The notes under the pieces were generated by a model that saw only the letters and a program-made list of their open reading frames with translations, was not told the DNA's origin and did no database searches. DNA of 64,000 nucleotides from Ipomoea triloba (lineage: Eukaryota; Streptophyta; Magnoliopsida; Solanales; Convolvulaceae): positions 5,517,133-5,581,132 of the forward strand of contig NC_044925.1 of NCBI RefSeq assembly GCF_003576645.1, written 5' to 3'. The position numbers were made by a program, and so were the translations under genes. This document shows, piece after piece, positions 21,640 to 32,631 of the stretch (the first letter of the stretch is position 1; each line of letters begins with the position of its first letter).

Positions 21640-22400
21640 TAGGATTCACGTTCAATTTGAGTCAGGTCAAACTGGATTCAGCTTCTTCATAGTGAGACGA
21701 AGAAATTAATATATTGTACACTCAGAACAGATAATGAGTGAATGAGAAATTGGTTGTCAACCAATTTGAATTGAAAAATAAAGGTGCTGGAAAGGCTTGG
21801 AAGAAACTTTTGTCCACATTTGTTTGAGAAGTGGATTTTCACCTATATATATATACAATACCCATTTAGAGAGAATTTGAATTGTATATTTTAGAGACTA
21901 TTTCTTGCACACACGTAGGGGAGGGAGGGGGAGGGGAGGCAAATCAAATTCTAAAGTAAGTGTGAAAAGATTTGACTCGTATACATCTGCTTGGTTCCGA
22001 TCACAAAGTAGTTGTTCTCACTTTTTATAACCTTTGTGTTAAATTCCAAATTAAGTTGTTGGTTATGAGGGTTATAAATCTGAATTTATTTCAAATGTTA
22101 ATGTTTATTTGCTAATTATTTCACCTCTTCCTATAAATACTTGGTGGCCTATTGTTCTAGTTCGTCGAAAGTAATATAACTTGAGTGCTCAACTATATTT
22201 CTGAGAGACTAAAGCTACAATGCTCCTATCTAGCACCCTTGGGAGGTAACGAATTGATTTTAAGGAGAACGTGTGGTATACACAACTTTGATTTTTCCTT
22301 CTATCTGTTCTTTCGTTACTTAGGGATTATTTTCTAAAAATAAATCCCCCTTTATAATATACTTTTATATATAAATTGATTTATCAACTTATTCAACTCT
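21640..22400 (+). other. Possible LTR-like promoter region with G-rich tract
   Basis: CCTATAAATACTTGGTGGCC at about 22132 looks like a TATA box with downstream leader, followed by a T-rich stretch. A G-rich run (21917-21938) is reported separately. No coding sequence is attached, so whether this is an LTR or a decayed promoter is open. Confidence 0.3.
21917..21938 (+). other. G-quadruplex-capable run
   Basis: GGGG-A-GGG-A-GGGGG-A-GGGG: four G-runs of at least three bases with single-base loops. Confidence 0.7.
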
Positions 22401-22462
22401 GTACAAACATAATATAATAGATGTGGAATCAAAAGTTAAAATAATTCATAATATCTCGAAAA

Positions 22463-22600
22463 GGGTGGTCGAGTGATATGAGTGGAACATGATTCTTATA
22501 TCAGAAAGTCACAAGCTTGATTCTTGCCAATACACTCTCGATCGAACCCAACACCTATGGTTTTCCTAGTGTGATTTGTCTCTCTCGTGTGATTTGTGAA
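22463..22600 (+). mobile_element. tRNA-like SINE fragment
   Basis: GGGTGGTCGAGTGATATGAG (A-box-like) is followed 45 bases on by AGTCACAAGCTTGATTC (B-box-like). The layout resembles Au-type plant SINEs; the 3' end is not defined. Confidence 0.55.
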
Positions 22601-23084
22601 TAACTACACGCAAAAGCATGATTTACCCAATGTAGACCATCAAACAGTGACATTGAATTTCTCTCATCATTCGGAAAAAAGTTCATAATAATAATACATT
22701 CTCCATATCATTATATATATGTTGGAGTTAATAAACAAGAATTAAATTTTTTACATTAATTAATTTAGATGTTATCATCAACAAGCTTGATTGATGGATC
22801 ATGCCTCTTTGGTCGTCTATTCTTTTTCATGGCTTTTTTATTGTGCCACCATTCGTCCATTCATAGCAGCATGAAACAAAAACGGTAACATCATTTTCAT
22901 AATGTTAATTAATGATTATTTTTGAGATAACATACGTTTTATTTTTTCTTTGTTAGTTTACAAATCATTTGATTTCAACACTTTTTAAGAGCTCATCTAA
23001 TGCTGATGCCTGAAGTCCAAGTCGTGTACTTGGAAGTTGGAAAGTGACTTTTGAATTTTACAAAGGAATTGAATGTGATAATAA

Positions 23085-23085
<1 letters not shown>
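22601..23085. other. Intergenic, no feature recognised
   Basis: Nothing supportable. Confidence 0.5.

Positions 23086-23086
<1 letters not shown>

Positions 23087-23144
<58 letters not shown>
23087..23144. repeat. (TA)n microsatellite
   Basis: A pure TA run. Confidence 0.95.
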
Positions 23145-23148
<4 letters not shown>

Positions 23149-24098
23149 CATTTACTCTATTTGTCCAATTTTATGACTTAATTAAATTATCTATTTTATT
23201 GCGTGCAATGCCTTCTTTCATACACACAAAAAAAAAAAAAAAATAAGTGTGAGTATTTTGATGACAAAAAAAAAAAAAAAGCAGCATGTGATTGTAGAAA
23301 TATCCCTCCTATATATACTATTTTCTTTTGGCAAAAAGATAAGGCATTGCAATAAAAGATATTATAGAAGTTCAATTCCCTTTGATTGAGTATTAGTAAA
23401 TAAAATGTATATATAGAAATAATCATATTAAAAATTGTATTGAATACAAAAAAAAAATTAATTTATAAAATTATTTAAAAATAATTGAAGTGAAAAAGTT
23501 AGATTGATAAAAATAGAAAAATAAATTGGCCTACATATATAGAACAATATATAATTGTGATGCAACGACACAACATTTATATATAGGTTGATATCACACA
23601 TGATGAGCCCGATATAACCAAGTATTATGGCATACCCTCCATCTGAAATGGGGTTGGCATCCCAAATGTGAAAATCTAACCACTATATATCCAACCAAAA
23701 AAAAGATATTTGTACCCAAAAAATAAAAATAAAAAACTATTTAGTGACATACAATTATGGCCATTGACAGCAAATTATTGTTGAATAAAGTTTATATCAG
23801 GTATAAGGGTTCAAAAACAATGCACCAAATTAGTTGCCATATAAATTGTGCTCACATGCATTATTGTCACACCTAAATTACTTAAATTTAGATAGTACAA
23901 TACAATTCTCAAATAAAAAGTATTGCAACCAACATATCTCAAAAACTACATAAATTTACGGTTAATTGACATATTATGTAATTTAGAAATAGGCCAGGAT
24001 ATGATAAAATGTTTTTTTTTTTTAATTCCAAATAAAAAATTTTGTATCTTAAGTAATAAAAAAACACGAGATTTCCAGCTTTGGAGCATCAACTTAGG
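23145..24098. other. AT-rich intergenic sequence
   Basis: Contains A-runs and short T-runs. No gene or element was recognised. Confidence 0.5.
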
Positions 24099-24357
24099 GC
24101 AGTTGTTATACCGTGGATCATGGTCATGGTTGATACTTTAGTTGTGTTGAACTGATACTGCAATTGTGTTGAAAGGGAACTGCAGTTACGCGGAACAGAA
24201 GCCGTTTCATCCGTCTGGAACTGCAGTTGTGTTGAACTGATACTGTAATTGTGTTGAAAGGGAACTGCAGTTGCGCGGAACGGATACCATTTCATCCATA
24301 TGTTTTCATTAATCAAAACAACGTCGTTTTGATGCCGCGGTCCACAGTATAATTTGT
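24099..24357. mobile_element. Mutator-type MITE, GTTGTGTTGAACTGATACTG core
   Basis: GCAGTTGTTATACCGTGGATC at left and the inverse of CGGTCCACAGTATAATTTGT at right. The interior units and the AAAACAACGTCGTTTTGATG segment match 16351-16717. No clear 9-bp duplication. Confidence 0.65.
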
Positions 24358-26586
24358 GGAGTAAAATAATTTTTTTTCTTAATTAAATGTAAACAACCTT
24401 TGGTACATAGCCATGCAAGAAGACATTCTAACATCTTGTTTGCTACATATATAATACTTGTCAAAACCTTAAAGTAGCAAATTTAAAAACAGTTCGAGTA
24501 ATAATAGATTCAACTGTCGGACCAAATGTTCCACCGCAACTTAATGCACTTTTTACCAAACTAGTAAGCCATTAGCCTTTATTCCTTTATCCTTGGGTGA
24601 ATTATATTAAAAATATAATGTTGTGTTATGACCTATCATAAATGGCACTAGCTATGCAAAAAGTGTTACATTTAATTTAACCCTTTTCAAGTTTCAAAAG
24701 CTTTTCCACTTTAAGGTATTTATAATTTTTTAAGGTGCAAAATTTACTGTTAAAAAAAAATGAAAACTTCAACAAACACAGTAGATGTGAACTACTATAA
24801 GGCAAAAAACTTCTTTTGTCTCAATTATATATCCATCACTAAGTTATTTTAATCCTTTACTTTTAGAAGTTGCAAATATCACTCTTAACTTTATAAACAC
24901 GTTAGAATTTTGGTCTCCTAGCATATAAAACCTTGCTCCTAATGTAGGATGAGCACGATAGTTCGAACCTAATCGGGTGCTGTAGAAGTCGATCGAATTA
25001 ACCATACGGAGGGTTCCAGTTTAAAAACGGAATCCTTTGATTCCGATTTGATAATATCAAGAATTGAAACTATCAATTTCGGTTCGTAATCGGTCGGTTC
25101 TAGTTACAAAAGGGGGAAAAAAAATAAGTACAACTCCTTTTGTTAAAATATAAAGTTTTAGATTTTTTTTAGTACTTTGTTAAGAAAATTGGAAAGTAGT
25201 TTTTATTACGTTTTTCAAGTGAAAAACATGCATTCACCTATCCCTTGTGGCTTTTTGCATACTTTTTTAAAAACATAATTGAATTATTCAACTGAAAAAT
25301 AGTTTTAAATATAAATAAAATTTCAAAAAAATACAATTACTCTCTTTTAAAAGTAGGTAATAATGTAAACGACACGTCATGCATTTATAATATATTGAGT
25401 TTATATGACATATTGTTATTAATGTTTTAATAATTTTTTGTATATAATTTGAATTTTAAATTTAAAACCTCGGCCTTCACGACCTCACCACTAATGTCGC
25501 TAAGACTAGTTGATGCGAACTTGATTAGCTTGATCTTCTCTTCACATTCTAATTTAAAGAATATTTTAGAATGGTTTATTAGGCTGGGTGAAATCGAATT
25601 TGGAAGTTTAACTTGAGCTGGGATAAGGCTAATTTTTTTGTTTTAATAAGTCATCGGCCACACCGGGCTATAAGGTGATACGTAGGAGTAAGAACGATGC
25701 CACAAGTGAGGTTTTACATGACCACTCATGGCCAAACTCATCCCGAGTTCCAGAAAACACTTTCTATCTCAAAAAATTCTCAACTCTATATTCCATTTGG
25801 CATGCATGGCCTTAAATAGCCATTAGATAATTATTAAAAATAGGATAAAGTAATCCTAACCAACAAACTAAAATAAACATGAAAATTAATATAATTCTAA
25901 CAGCCTAAATCTAAAATAATTTTAAAATAATCATCCTAATTAATGACTAAAACTATTTCTAAAATATTCTAACATTTCATGTGCCCACAACACTAGTGGA
26001 TGAGGTAAACGGCGGGATGTGTTTCAATTGATTTACCGGCCATATTCAAAAAAAAAAAAATTTTGTTAAACTTGAACTATTTAAAAAAATAGAATTAAAG
26101 ATAAAATTCGGGTTGAACTGATAGTTCAAACCAGAACCGTCAATTCTAGAACTGTACAAGAACTTTCTTAAAAAGTTTCAGTTAGGATTTGCCAGAGTAG
26201 AATCAGAATCAAATCGTGGTCACATATATCATAATGTTGTTGGGATATTTTACACTACTACATATGAGCATCTAAATAATTTCATTTTATTCTCTATGAT
26301 GACAGGACCCTAACGATAAAACGAGAGCTTCATTTTGTAAGGAATTGAAATTGCAACAATCTTGTAAAGCTTGAAATAACGAACAGTTACTCTCAAAGTG
26401 AGGGGCTCCTTGAAGTTGGGAATTCAATCTTTTGGGAGGAAAATAACTAACAGTTATAGCTTTTAACAACACCAAAAATTTATAGTTGTATCCGTTGATG
26501 AATGACTAGAATTATGCATAACAGTTTTACAAATTTAGACGTGATAAATACAATTTTTAAAAATGAGAAACAAAAAGGAATAGCAA
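24358..26586. other. Intergenic with GGTTCGAACC-type palindromic words
   Basis: Words of the class AGTTCGAACC, CGGTTCGTAATCGGTCGGTTC and GATAGTTCAAACC occur at 24955-25110 and 26100-26165, and again at 27335-27475. They may mark termini of a dispersed element. An open frame on the minus strand (26287-26475, 62 codons) has gene-like composition but no recognisable family. Confidence 0.35.
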
Positions 26587-27090
26587 TGTATAAGGCTATA
26601 AGCACCGTTGTAGAAGTCAGCCTAGGGGGCCGCCTAGGCGCTAGGTGTACCGAAGTCAAGGCGAATTACCCCCTAGGTGACCTAGGCGTTCAACTCGGCT
26701 GACTCGGCCAATTTCAGTTGAGTTAACTCGTTTAATTTGATTGAGTTAGCCGAGTTAACACGGCCGAGTCGGCCATGCTAAATTTTTTAATAACACACAC
26801 GTACACACACACATATATATAATTAGCCGCTTAGGCAATCTAGATGCTAGACGCTACTTTACCGCTCAACTAGCGCCTAACAACCATGCGTATAAGTAAT
26901 GAAAAAGAAAACCTAATTGTTTTTGGTCTATAAAACATACATGAATGAAAAAGGTGAAATTACCTAGCTGTTGCACCGCTAAAAAGGTGGGAAAAATATG
27001 ATGAAAAGCAAGGTGGGGTGGGGGGTAAGGGCATGTCCATAGGCATAGGGGAAGGGGACAATGCATGGTGTGTAAATTGATTGAGGGCAG
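26587..27090. mobile_element. GCCTAGGCG-type short element, candidate
   Basis: Repeated and palindromic words around CCTAGGCG, GACTCGGCC and GTTAACTCG, with a matching AGCGCCTAAC...ACCATG end, resemble GC-rich plant MITEs. The borders are uncertain; an AC/TA tract lies inside (26790-26820). Confidence 0.35.
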
Positions 27091-28808
27091 TGCTTTAAGC
27101 TACATCCACCACCTACTTTTTCCCCTTCCCTTCTCAGCTTTATTTGAAATTTCAAATACAATCATTGTTTTCTAAAGCAACCATCATTATACTTGTGTGG
27201 GGTCTTTTTAGGGATTTCCTTTTCCTCTGTCTGGGCCCCGTTTTTATTCATATCTTACACATCACTCTACCAGTGTCCCGTCCGCAAGGGAGAGGTTGAC
27301 TTAGTGTGGGTCACACACACATTAAGGGATAATCACGGTTCAGTTCAAACTGAACGATTTGAACCAAATCATGCACGATAAAAATTATATCTAAATCAAA
27401 ATCATATTGTACGGTTCTAGTTTCGGTTTCGGTTTAATAAAATTGGGTATCGGCAACATCGGTTTCAGTTTGAAATCATGTGATTTCAGTTCCAAACTGG
27501 AAAAAAAAAAGGCCACAAAACTAGTAAGAGGGGAGTCAATGATTCTTAAAAAAAATATAACGTAAAAAAGTAAGAAAACTGTTTGGGCTTTGATTATTAT
27601 TGAAATTTGGATTAGGTACATAGGCAACTTAATTTTCGTAAAATTAAGTGCAAGTTAAGTCCAAAATTAATTTTATTTTTTTTTAGTTTTAACTTTAAAT
27701 TTTAAATATTTGATATTACTAACATTGTTTAAAAATTTTGGAATGAAAAAATTTTAAAAACAAAAATTTTTTACCGATGAAATACACACCCCCAATTCTT
27801 TAAAAAAGTTTTTAAAAAATGTTACAGCTTTAACTCCTAAAATAAGAAAACTATTAAAATCTATTCAAATTTTACTTAGTACATATGTATTTAGTACTTT
27901 TTAGTGTTTCTTCTTTATTTATAATATTTTTTTGTTTCGATAGTTCATTTGTAAAATAAAAAATAATAATAATGTTAACATGTTCATTTAGGAAAAATAA
28001 GTACGATTTAACACAATTAAAGAGGAAAAATTTAGGGAATTGAAGAATGTTGTCAAATTCTCTATTTTGCATATAAAATACCAAAATAGAGTAAGTTATA
28101 AAGAATAAAGATAATAAACTTTTAAAATATTCATATACTAAGTTAAATTTTAATAGAGTTCAATAGTTTTGTTATTTCATATGTTAAAACTATAATTTTA
28201 TTGAAGAGTTAGGAGTATATTGCAATGATAAAAATTTAAGAACTACAAACAGCTAGTAAGGAATAATTGATGGAATAAAAATGTATTTTTTCTGTTTTTA
28301 ATTACTAAACGGTTTATACAGTTTTAGTCATCAATTATATGCATCCAAATTTAAGATGAAAGCCCCTCTCAAAAAATCAATCTAGTATGTAGAAGAATTT
28401 TTCGAATTTAAGTATCATTTGACAAAAATTTCAGAGACGACGTGGAACCATATCACTTTGTTCACCTTGCTTTTTACAAATACTAAAATGTGGTTAGTAT
28501 TTGGTTACATGTACTCGCATTTTTCCTTTTTCTTATTTTTTTTGGGAGGTTGGGCTGGGTTTTTTATGATGGACCTACGGGGAGGGGAGAATTACATGTA
28601 TGGACTTTATGTCCATTATTAGTGTTACATTGGGTATAAATTTGTATTGGAATTTTTTTTTTTTTAAGATTATGAGGTGTCATGATTATTTGTATTGGGA
28701 TTATTTTATATTGTGTTGTAATTATAGCCTTTAGCTTGTTGTCATCTCTGGAAAACGGATTGTTATTTGTAATGAACATCATATAAAGTTAAGGAAGAAG
28801 AAAACAAT
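27091..28808. other. AT-rich intergenic sequence
   Basis: Apart from the GGTTTCGGTTTCGG-like segment near 27420, nothing was recognised. No coding signal. Confidence 0.45.
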
Positions 28809-28971
28809 GTAGAGACTAGAGAGGAAGTGCTTGGGACCTTTTATTCATCATTATCTAACCATAGTACATAATACATGTGAGTATATATAATTATAATCGT
28901 AACGGAAAACATAAATGAAGACATAAATACTATTTACATAATAATGTCCACATAATGATATATTTATAACA
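28809..28971 (-). mobile_element. Short copia-type LTR (163 bp)
   Basis: TGTAGAGACTAG begins it at 28809 and TATAACA ends it at 28971, so it is TG...CA on both strands. On the minus strand it is preceded by the purine run CCAAGGGAGAA (28972-28982), a good polypurine tract for an LTR that starts TGTTATAAATA. Only one LTR was found. Confidence 0.6.
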
Positions 28972-30300
28972 TTCTCCCTTGGACATTATTTGTTCACGAT
29001 CTTGTCTCATTAAAAATTTGTTAGGAAAATCCTTTGGGAAAAACCTGAACAAGAAAAGAGTACAAGGTCTACGGATAGTATATTTGAATACATTCATGCC
29101 TTGTTAAAAACTTCACTAGGAAAACCACGTGGGAAAAACCTAGTTGAAGAAAATAGTACATGATATTTGCAAAATCATATATTGTATTGGTTGCCTCATT
29201 AAAAACATTAACTTAAGAAAATTCTGTGGGAAAAAAACTTAGTTAAGGAAAAAAAAAAAGTACAATCATAGGTTTCAGGGCATAATCCTCGGAATTTTGG
29301 GTTTGTCTATTTAAGTATTTATTTGAAACTTTTCCCCTATTGACATTACTATATCATACTCATGCCTTGTTAAAAACCACATTAGAAAAATCCTGTGGGG
29401 AAAAATCTAGTGAGAAAAAGAGTACATGGTATGCATGTATTCATATGTTGCAAAAGAGTACAACTGTTAGTCTTTTTAAGACCCAATCTTCAGGATTGAT
29501 TGAAGTAAATGTACTCCCTATCTCTCCGTAAAAATAACAATTTTCAAGTTCTACATGGCTTAAAGTAAAATAATTGTTTCAAAAGGAGTGTAGAGAAGTG
29601 ATATGGTACAATCTTCAGGATTGTCACTAGAAGTTAACATTTTATACAATAATCACGTGACTCTTCTGGAGCTTGCGTGGGTTGAATATTTATATAACCT
29701 GTTTGATATTCCTTCAACACACCCACTTATACTTTGTATAAAACACACTTTATTATCCTCACATAGGGCCTCAATACAAAGTGGTCTATGAAAAACAAAT
29801 CATCGGTATATCGCATAAATTTATAAATCGAAGATATTGGATGATATTTTGAATATTATTCTAATATTTAATTGTAGGAGGAACACTAGGTGTTATCAGT
29901 AATTTTAAGGACAATGTCAGTCTTGATGCAATCATGGAACTTCTGGTTCTACAGTAGTGCTCCAATAGCAATGAAGTAATGGACTTCCAATCTCAAAATG
30001 TTTTCATTATCGTTTTTAATTTGAATCTAAATGGTCCTTTATCTACTTCAAGAGATTTATTGGACAACTGTTAGTGTGATAAGTCAATGATATTTTATCC
30101 ATAAAATGCGTCAAAGACATTGTTTCCAAAAGAAACTAATTTCTGTATAAAATTCCTTTTCAAGGAAATATTTGATCTGCAGGTCGAGATAATAATACTT
30201 GGTTTTTCAAATCCTTTATTTCCAAAATTCGTCTTTAGAACACGATCTAATATCATTAAGCTCTTTATGATGCTTATAACACCAACATAGGCTGAGATAA
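28972..30300 (-). mobile_element. Decayed retrotransposon internal region with four repeated modules
   Basis: This lies behind the polypurine tract. A module of about 65 bp (CATTAAAAAC...AGGAAAA...GTGGGAAAAACCTAGT...AAGAGTACA) recurs four times at about 29000, 29097, 29192 and 29357. No gag or pol frames survive. The right limit is arbitrary. Confidence 0.45.
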
Positions 30301-30757
30301 TAAATAAATAATTCAATTAGTAGCCCCTTAATAAGTATTTAATGGTACATATTCATTTTTGCATTTTCCTACTTCAGGAGGAAATTACTTAGTTAAATTG
30401 CTTTACTATTTCAAGTTAAGTAAAACCTTTGTGCTTCAACAACAAATATTTTGTGATATTTATTTTGAGAATTATAAATCCATCAAGGATCTTTTTAAAT
30501 AAACACAATAGTGTGTAACGAGCCGTAATTTTAAGGTCATGACTTTAATAAGCTGCATATTTAATATTATTATTATTCTGCCAAATATGTAGGTGAACCA
30601 TTGTACTACAAACTTGCTTTATATTACACCACCTCATCATTCTTGTTTCTGTTTATACAAAACACTATTTGTAACCTACAGGGTTAACACAAAAATAGGT
30701 GCCCAATATTAGTATTTTATATTAAAACTTTAAATTTATTTAAATTTTAATATAGTA

Positions 30758-30798
<41 letters not shown>

Positions 30799-30881
30799 CG
30801 ATGATGTAAAATATTTTTATAAATTGGATATTTATGTTTTAAAAAATAACTAACATATAACTCTAATATTTAATGTGTATA

Positions 30882-30918
<37 letters not shown>

Positions 30919-31387
30919 GAAGAAGATAAGAAAATATATGGTGGATGCATGTGCATGGTAACAATAGTGGAAAAGATAACGGAAGTTATAACGGTAGGGG
31001 TATATATGTTTTTCGGAAACTTAAAATTCATAATTTATTTTGTTTTTTCAAAAAATACAAGATTTTTTTTGAGAAAGAGATAGATCGATCAGTTGTTAAC
31101 ATTTTGTATTCATATACATATATACTGAGAATGTTAAAAGACTTTCTGAAATCATATGTATACTCATGTACCTTTCTTGTTTTTTTCAAAAACATTGTAT
31201 ATTTCGAATAATATATTATACTATACTGTGTATGAGTATATATATGTATATACTGATGGTGATTTACGAATGTATATTCAAGTACGATACAATGACAAAT
31301 ATAACAACATATACAAACATTCATAATTTACCAATACAAATTACATGTATACTTCTGAGAATAGTAAAACATATATATTTGATATCT
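30301..31387. other. AT-rich intergenic with opposed (AAT)n and (ATT)n tracts
   Basis: (AAT)n at about 30758-30796 and (ATT)n at about 30881-30918 lie about 85 bp apart and could pair. Otherwise featureless. Confidence 0.6.
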
Positions 31388-31490
31388 ACGGGACTCCATA
31401 GCCAAAGGTCTTGTGGTTGAACAGCGTAGCTGTGGTTTCTCAAATGAGAGGTCTTAGGTTCTAAGCCTAGTGTGTAGTATTGACAGTACT
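31388..31490 (+). mobile_element. tRNA-like SINE fragment
   Basis: AAGGTCTTGTGGTTGAACAGC (A-box-like) is followed by GAGGTCTTAGGTTCTAAGCC (B-box-like). Confidence 0.45.
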
Positions 31491-31633
31491 GCATTGTAAA
31501 GAAAAAATGATTCATAATAATAATGTCCACGCAATAATGATGTATTGCATATAATTGTTTTTGAAGTAATACAATTTTCATTCTTTCAAAAAAAAATCAC
31601 GTTATACTACTACCAATCCACTGATCCAAAATG

Positions 31634-32110
31634 CAATTGTTATACCATGAAACAAGATTCTGATCTCGTCCAAGAATTATGTGTCTGTAGTTAATACATT
31701 TTGTACCTACAAGTTAACAATTTGTGTACCTTTAAACAAATTAAAGGCACTTAACATGACAACTACTGACACATAAATTGTCTGTTAATACATTTTGTAC
31801 CTACAAGTTAACAATTTGTGTACCTTTAAACAAATTGAAGGCACTTAACATGACAACTACTGACACATAAATTGTTAACTGCTGGTACAAAATATGTTAA
31901 CTGCAAACACATAAGATGTTGGTTAACATGTTATGTGTCTGCAGTTAACATATTTTATACTTGCAGTTATGTGCCTTCAATTTATTTACAGGTACAGAAA
32001 CGATTAACTGCATGTACAGAATATGTCAACTGTAGGTACAAACTCCTCCAAAATGATATATGTCCACCCACTCCCTTCTACGTGAGAGTATAAATCGGGT
32101 GCCACTAGAC
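31634..32110. mobile_element. Mutator-type MITE relative, GTTAACTGCA core
   Basis: It starts GCAATTGTTATACCATG and shares its interior with 13231-14033. A 94-bp unit is tandemly repeated (TTAATACATTTTGTACC at 31691 and 31785). TCCAAAAT flanks both sides (about 31626 and 32047), a possible target duplication, but the right inverted end is missing. Confidence 0.5.
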
Positions 32111-32189
32111 CACAAGATCTTTGGCATGTTTATTTATATTATTAATGTTTAGTTTTATTAACATATGAACATATAAAGCAGATATTATG

Positions 32190-32631
32190 AACTTAGTACA
32201 AGATGTTAGATATAAATAATCTAACCATACAGAATAGTTTACGAGAAACCTGACCTTGTAATAGCGGAAGCGGAAGCAGTGTTGATCTTGACCTCGTAAT
32301 AGCGGAAGCGGAAGCAGTGTTAATCTCCAGCCACAGTTGGCCACAGTTGGTGTAATGCCTCTTGAACGGTAGACCGTTAGCCATTTTTGTCTCATACTTG
32401 ACTCAGAACCATAGATGGGTATGAGTACCGTGAACTGTATGCGCTATACAAATGCTTACCTTGTATCCCATCAATACAGGTTTATATAGGCATAGAGTCT
32501 GGTTAAATAACAACTACGTACTAGTCATTAGGTCCAACCAAACTACTTAATAAGCCTAGTTAACTTGCACCACTTAATTAATGCCCTTATATATACTATA
32601 TAATATATATATTATTAGGGAAAATCTTACA
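32190..32631 (-). mobile_element. Copia-type LTR, minus strand, with TATA box
   Basis: On the minus strand a purine-rich tract (CCAAGTGGGAGAA) precedes TGTAAGATTTTCCC at 32631. Downstream are CCTATATAAACCTG, a TATA box, and a 47-bp direct duplication around TGCTTCCGCTTCCGCTATTAC. The 3' LTR limit was not found. It resembles the LTR piece inside the duplicated segment at 39235-39576. Confidence 0.55.

Noticed and set aside
26287..26475. 62-codon minus-strand frame with a possible PPR-like start (LFQALQDCCNFNSLQ)
   Set aside because: Too short, without further repeats of the motif or splice sites; the similarity is weak.
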